Positions 61,201 to 64,000 of a DNA stretch of 64,000 nucleotides are shown piece after piece. Numbering within the stretch: the stretch's first letter is position 1; the number at the start of each line of letters is the position of its first letter. Location: positions 1 through 64,000 of the forward strand of contig NTJQ01000001.1 of NCBI GenBank assembly GCA_002457555.1, written 5' to 3'. The stretch comes from Marine Group II euryarchaeote MED-G37. GTDB taxonomy: Archaea > Thermoplasmatota > Poseidoniia > Poseidoniales > Thalassarchaeaceae. The position numbers and the translations under genes are program-made. The notes under the pieces are model-generated. The model made no database searches. It had not been told where the DNA came from and saw only the letters and a list, made by a program, of their open reading frames with translations.

Positions 61201-64000
61201 ATGTTTCCCGATGAAGTTGCGGATTTACTGAATAACGACGTAGACCCAGATGACGACTGCGGGGCCCCAATTCCTGGCAACATGAATCCGTCGTGTATGG
61301 TCAATGATACCGCTGATTTAGATGACGACTTCGATGGTGTATACGACCATTGGGATATAGACGATGATAACGATGGTATCTGGGATTATTTTGAACTCGA
61401 CAGTAATGATGACTTAGATGACGATAGTGGAACAGAACCAGGAAATTTCTTTATCGGTCCAAATTGCGTCGACCAAGACGATGATGGAACCGATACAGAT
61501 CCAGACAATGATGGCTGGTATCAATCTGTTTGGGATCAAGGTACATTGGGTCAAGGATTACTATTCCCTATCTACTACGACGTCGACAACGATAACGACG
61601 GGGTGCCAGACGGTGAAGACCCCGACGATGACAATAACGGCGTACTTGATGAAGTGCAAGAAACTCTATGTTTCACCGGCGAGGAACAGAGCATCTGGGA
61701 CCACGATAACGATGGAATCCTAGATTGGGCTGATGACGATTGGGACGCTGATGGAATAGTCAATACTCTGGAATTAAATTCAGCCACTCCATTCATCTCC
61801 CCTTGGGATCACGATAATGATGGTCTTCGAGATGATGTTGACCTCGATGACGACTCGGATGGAATGTTAGACAAGGACGAGATCATGCTATGGCCATCCC
61901 GATTTGATCAACCATCAACAAACCCTTGGGATCACGATGATTATGGTAATGGAACAGGAATTGCCAATCCAACTGATCCATTCACCGGTCCGGATGCAAT
62001 CGACGAGGACGATGACACCGACGAGCGGCCAGACAGAGATTGGGACCAATTAGAAGAGGATCACTCCGGTACATCAGATTGGGACCATGATAACGATGGA
62101 ATCCTAGACGAGGACGACAAGATCCCAACACGAATCAATATGACATCCAGTAACGTACTTTGGTTAGATGCGGTTAATCCAGCGATATTCAAAGGTACAG
62201 TGAATTGGTTAGACCCTGATACAGGAGTTTTCGAACCAGCCCCCGACCTACCAGTCCAGATAACAATTGAATGGGCGCGAAACGGAACTCTCGCCCTTGA
62301 AACAGTAGACGTATTGACAGACGCTGCTGGGGCCTTCGTGGTTGGACAATTCCTATTGCCTGAGGACCTAATTGTAGGCCCAAATACAACCTACAATGTC
62401 TATGCAGAGGTCACTGAGATGTTCTATCACGATAGCTCTCAAACCGAACCTATACCTATAGAAATCAGAGCAAACACTACCATTGATTATGTCTCTTGGA
62501 CATATTTCCGAAGTGACGAACAACCTCTATTCGTGGATTACAAGGTCCACTATGAAGCAGATTGGGATCGTGGTATATTCGACAACAGAATTACTCATGC
62601 ACCAATTTCCTTCCGTGTCCACGGTGGTCCATTTGGGAACTATACACACCCAACTATCTTCGATGGATATGGATATGGATATCGCGCAGATTCAGCCGGG
62701 TGGGCATCATTGACTTTCGTACAAACCGCCGGTTCTCAAGGACAATGGAAGCAAGTACAATGGAATTCAACAATGGATAATGGCGTTGGAATGTTACCAG
62801 GGGGATACGAGGAAATTATCTGGGATGATAACGCAAAGAATCACTATGTTTTGGGACGTTATGATTACACCAATACCAGCTTGCCAATTGGCGACTACTC
62901 ATTCATTGGCTATGCTAGAACGGATTTAGGCGATGAATGGCCATTCCCTTATCTTGAGGGCGCAGAGACAGAGGCATTCACCATTCGTTCCATGCACCGG
63001 ATGTACATTGAAGCCGATATGTACGTCTCTTCTGTTAGACCAGTATTCTTCTGGGATGCAACCCAGTTTACCGGTTCTTCATTCGGGGCGTGGAGAGCTC
63101 TTTTCCACCAACCAAGCCTTGATGATGCTGGATTAGATTATGCCGATGTCAGTCTTGGTAAGCCATATGCGATGTCTTGGGACGGAACTCCAGAAGGCCT
63201 AACCGGTGAGAGTGCTAGACTACGGCCATTCGTTTCCTCCAATGATACGCATTGGAGAATTGCGATGCAAAATGGTGGTGACTTCAACGCACCTCCTTGT
63301 GGCCCTGTTGAGCCAACAGACCCAGATAGTGCAATTCGCTGTGAAGTCATTCCAGAAATGTTCACTGGCGAGGAGTTACGAGTCATTGGTAGTGTATGGA
63401 ATAGAACCATGGTTCCATGGCCACATGACCCTATGACTCTACAAGTCGACCTAGATAGGAATGGGATTTTTGCTGGTTCACAAGAAACAGGATTCGCCAG
63501 AGCACCTCAGATGATCAATGGTGTTGCAACCTTCGATTACAATTGGACATGGTACTCTCAATATGCTGCCGGATTCTATGGTATTCGAGCCGACTTCACT
63601 AACTCAAATTTCTACTTCACTGGTAATCAGAGTAACGTGCTTGCTCCAACTGGAGCATACCTCAATGTCTCCGTTATTGGTACCAGTGAATTCAAGGAAT
63701 TAATCCAGCCACGCCTATACCGTGGTCAGAATCGTAGTATAGAGGTTCAGTTGCTGGATAATTCTCTCCAACCACTGAAGAACTCTCAAATAAATTACGT
63801 ATGGGAGGCCGATGGCACCAACGGAATCGCAGAGACGGATAGTACCGGTTGGTTCAGTGTTAACTTGACAATAGAGGAAGATCACGAATTAGGGAACTTC
63901 ACCTTGGACTACACATACCCGGGAGATCCTCGGCACCAAGGAACATCGGGTTCGATGGACCTTTGGGTAGTTTCTAGAACTTACATTACACTGCAAGACA
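58201..64000 (+). CDS. Giant calcium-repeat surface protein with cupredoxin-like domain, open at window end
   Basis: One uninterrupted frame of >1933 codons from ATG 58201 (MNELKQTWYSRENRKKSG); upstream in the same frame is a stop at 58159. An N-terminal helix (~20-37) acts as signal or anchor. Residues ~124-1305 hold about thirty units of the type DHDNDGISD / DDDNDGILD, matching thrombospondin type 3 calcium-binding repeats. At ~301-400 sits a cupredoxin-like beta domain (IIEIGDTVVWVNDDTRSHNVTADD) whose Cys/His/Met loop is missing (WVFSDPSSASPLWSGSVQV). After ~1310 come beta-sandwich domains. The C terminus, probably a membrane anchor, lies beyond 64000. The protein is probably a calcium-stiffened cell-surface fibre. 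Confidence 0.9.
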   Translation, partial: MNELKQTWYSRENRKKSGSALMMVILMLMSTQMYNFIGVEEERTNLETVEDTPARTAYQQFYQAEGQTTGATQGQPAVMGHFDHDAFTDPSWVDPASYQGKITDPSILLTNPGYGFFLEQTNTEDHDNDGINDLDDLDDDNDGISDLIERFDGCYGTDPFDHDNDGISDEDDWDDDNDGILEGPIDYTQGADPWNVSADRYVEPNTVHPWTGTPVGTGYRIDQNLMDHDNDGVTDEDIDGSGRGSYDEDDDNDGRIDQFTWPCDFDGDGAQDYFDDDDDNDGVIDLWDSHPWDSTVTTNITDTASMWNFPLAWDAKETITISLSTSGINPQFYIIEIGDTVVWVNDDTRSHNVTADDGSFDSGAIAPGDSFSFTFNEEGNWVFSDPSSASPLWSGSVQVGPETSQSLPAAFDLNPDIYGGNVKLNFATKEQTIWHPRNPTFTQMIDGDLDGDGIPNFIDPDNDNDGSPDSSDTDDDNDGLLDMYDVDDDNDGIPDSCLQLDTNLDGIGDYPNDHPIQIPGIDCELDYDRDADDDLYRAIDSDYDLIWDWMDTDVGAAWPADNLLGEPGMNENDIPYDLDNDGILNEDDPYMMATIAQVEDWNCASLTNPNPQNSDMNCTVTRKSYTGNNDWDNDGINNWEDVDDDNDGVLDWLDIDPNCDLDDDNDLHLLNGSRFRDDGPNDIDTDIDGDGLPNDEDWDDDNDGIPDLYDPDDGNCGIVDNDNSDQFSTSNGYSHGDGDIIDGSDDSQIYTAVGTSQAPILWSQYWHFSPFTAEEHGFILPYNGYEETTDTEVPEMVSNGEVPEMYYYVMMRWSPWNGNNYFDIDMDGDSLINGIDVDMDADGMPDWWDQDEGSDGRLDVNNPQFGGSTDDGECDISLVNFLMPTGAPPTEIACGFPLAWLYAWPLLSASQTGQIIFTLPYSTRPDPEYDDGPYDGTDAPDNSPAPSCDENCFHFDFTTDTPDPTAAVTYEQMKNNRDLFTAWIGINFGFFQWTSDQNANMFPDEVADLLNNDVDPDDDCGAPIPGNMNPSCMVNDTADLDDDFDGVYDHWDIDDDNDGIWDYFELDSNDDLDDDSGTEPGNFFIGPNCVDQDDDGTDTDPDNDGWYQSVWDQGTLGQGLLFPIYYDVDNDNDGVPDGEDPDDDNNGVLDEVQETLCFTGEEQSIWDHDNDGILDWADDDWDADGIVNTLELNSATPFISPWDHDNDGLRDDVDLDDDSDGMLDKDEIMLWPSRFDQPSTNPWDHDDYGNGTGIANPTDPFTGPDAIDEDDDTDERPDRDWDQLEEDHSGTSDWDHDNDGILDEDDKIPTRINMTSSNVLWLDAVNPAIFKGTVNWLDPDTGVFEPAPDLPVQITIEWARNGTLALETVDVLTDAAGAFVVGQFLLPEDLIVGPNTTYNVYAEVTEMFYHDSSQTEPIPIEIRANTTIDYVSWTYFRSDEQPLFVDYKVHYEADWDRGIFDNRITHAPISFRVHGGPFGNYTHPTIFDGYGYGYRADSAGWASLTFVQTAGSQGQWKQVQWNSTMDNGVGMLPGGYEEIIWDDNAKNHYVLGRYDYTNTSLPIGDYSFIGYARTDLGDEWPFPYLEGAETEAFTIRSMHRMYIEADMYVSSVRPVFFWDATQFTGSSFGAWRALFHQPSLDDAGLDYADVSLGKPYAMSWDGTPEGLTGESARLRPFVSSNDTHWRIAMQNGGDFNAPPCGPVEPTDPDSAIRCEVIPEMFTGEELRVIGSVWNRTMVPWPHDPMTLQVDLDRNGIFAGSQETGFARAPQMINGVATFDYNWTWYSQYAAGFYGIRADFTNSNFYFTGNQSNVLAPTGAYLNVSVIGTSEFKELIQPRLYRGQNRSIEVQLLDNSLQPLKNSQINYVWEADGTNGIAETDSTGWFSVNLTIEEDHELGNFTLDYTYPGDPRHQGTSGSMDLWVVSRTYITLQD

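Noticed and set aside
58561-62110. CRISPR-like or satellite repeat array
   Set aside because: The recurring GATAACGATGG units are irregularly spaced, coding-frame-locked and encode DxDNDG calcium repeats.
58201-64000. Many short frames on both strands in the last 6 kb, as if no gene were present
   Set aside because: They are shadows of one continuous frame that has no stop before the window end; line-by-line translation confirmed no break.

Overview
The window is a dense, almost gap-free piece of an archaeal chromosome. Archaeal markers are TFB, topoisomerase VI A and B, a clamp-loader (RFC) paralogue, RNA polymerase subunit P, diphthine synthase, Trm5, a geranylgeranyl reductase of ether-lipid type and a stand-alone GMP synthase glutaminase subunit. 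They are mixed with bacterial-type genes: UvrA, a long B12-dependent ribonucleotide reductase, NADP isocitrate dehydrogenase, a DEAD-box helicase, LysE exporters and an RlmH-like methyltransferase. Very large secreted or membrane-anchored proteins are also present. This mix fits a surface-ocean Thermoplasmatota archaeon of the Poseidoniia (Marine Group II/III) type. That is an inference, because no rRNA gene is present. Topoisomerase VI argues against Thermoplasmatales in the strict sense, which are known to lack it.

Layout. 1-5 kb: end of uvrA, an M20 amidohydrolase, a Bax-inhibitor-like membrane protein, a LysE exporter and an Asp-box lipoprotein. 5-12 kb: a membrane-anchored subtilisin, an SDR epimerase, a degenerate isoaspartyl-methyltransferase/TPR fusion, a HAD phosphatase and the geranylgeranyl reductase. 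12-19 kb: CutA, a Cys/Met PLP enzyme followed by a second LysE exporter, an unknown 565-residue protein, divergent dph5 and trm5, and an alpha/beta hydrolase. 19.5-22.7 kb: a cassette of three tiny genes ending exactly at the 3' end of tRNA-Asp, then guaA glutaminase subunit, rpoP with an extra zinc ribbon, a divergent RFC-like gene and tRNA-Arg. 22.7-28.3 kb: unknown membrane protein, orphan SdhA-like flavoprotein, HIT protein, acyltransferase and a small unknown protein. 28.4-33.6 kb: a 1699-residue surface protein. 33.6-40.5 kb: ArsR regulator, membrane protein, top6B-top6A and a fused aconitase-family hydro-lyase. 40.6-49.9 kb: tfb with a helical-repeat partner, nrdJ, osmC, icd and a DEAD-box helicase. 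49.9-58 kb: a 1119-residue PIN-domain solenoid, a DUF4079-like protein, DHH phosphoesterase, NUDIX, cobalamin adenosyltransferase and small membrane proteins around an rlmH-like gene. 58.2 kb to the edge: a giant calcium-repeat surface protein, open at the window end.

How the genes fit together. The subtilisin, the Asp-box lipoprotein and the two giant surface proteins suggest a cell that attaches to and digests external protein. The ATP:cobalamin adenosyltransferase (MmaB/PduO) could supply the cofactor that the NrdJ reductase needs. The Cys/Met enzyme with its adjoining exporter suggests amino-acid overflow control. Packing is extreme: three convergent pairs have interlocked stop codons, and both tRNAs abut a stop codon with no spacer.

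Most unusual items: the duplicated small zinc-finger genes beside tRNA-Asp, which share a 60-bp block at 59/60 identity; a seven-blade propeller interrupted by a von Willebrand A domain; a cupredoxin-like domain that has lost its copper loop inside about thirty DxDNDG repeats; and clamp-loader and methyltransferase paralogues with eroded catalytic motifs. No stretch over 300 bases lacks a gene. No CRISPR array, insertion sequence or replication initiator gene was seen.
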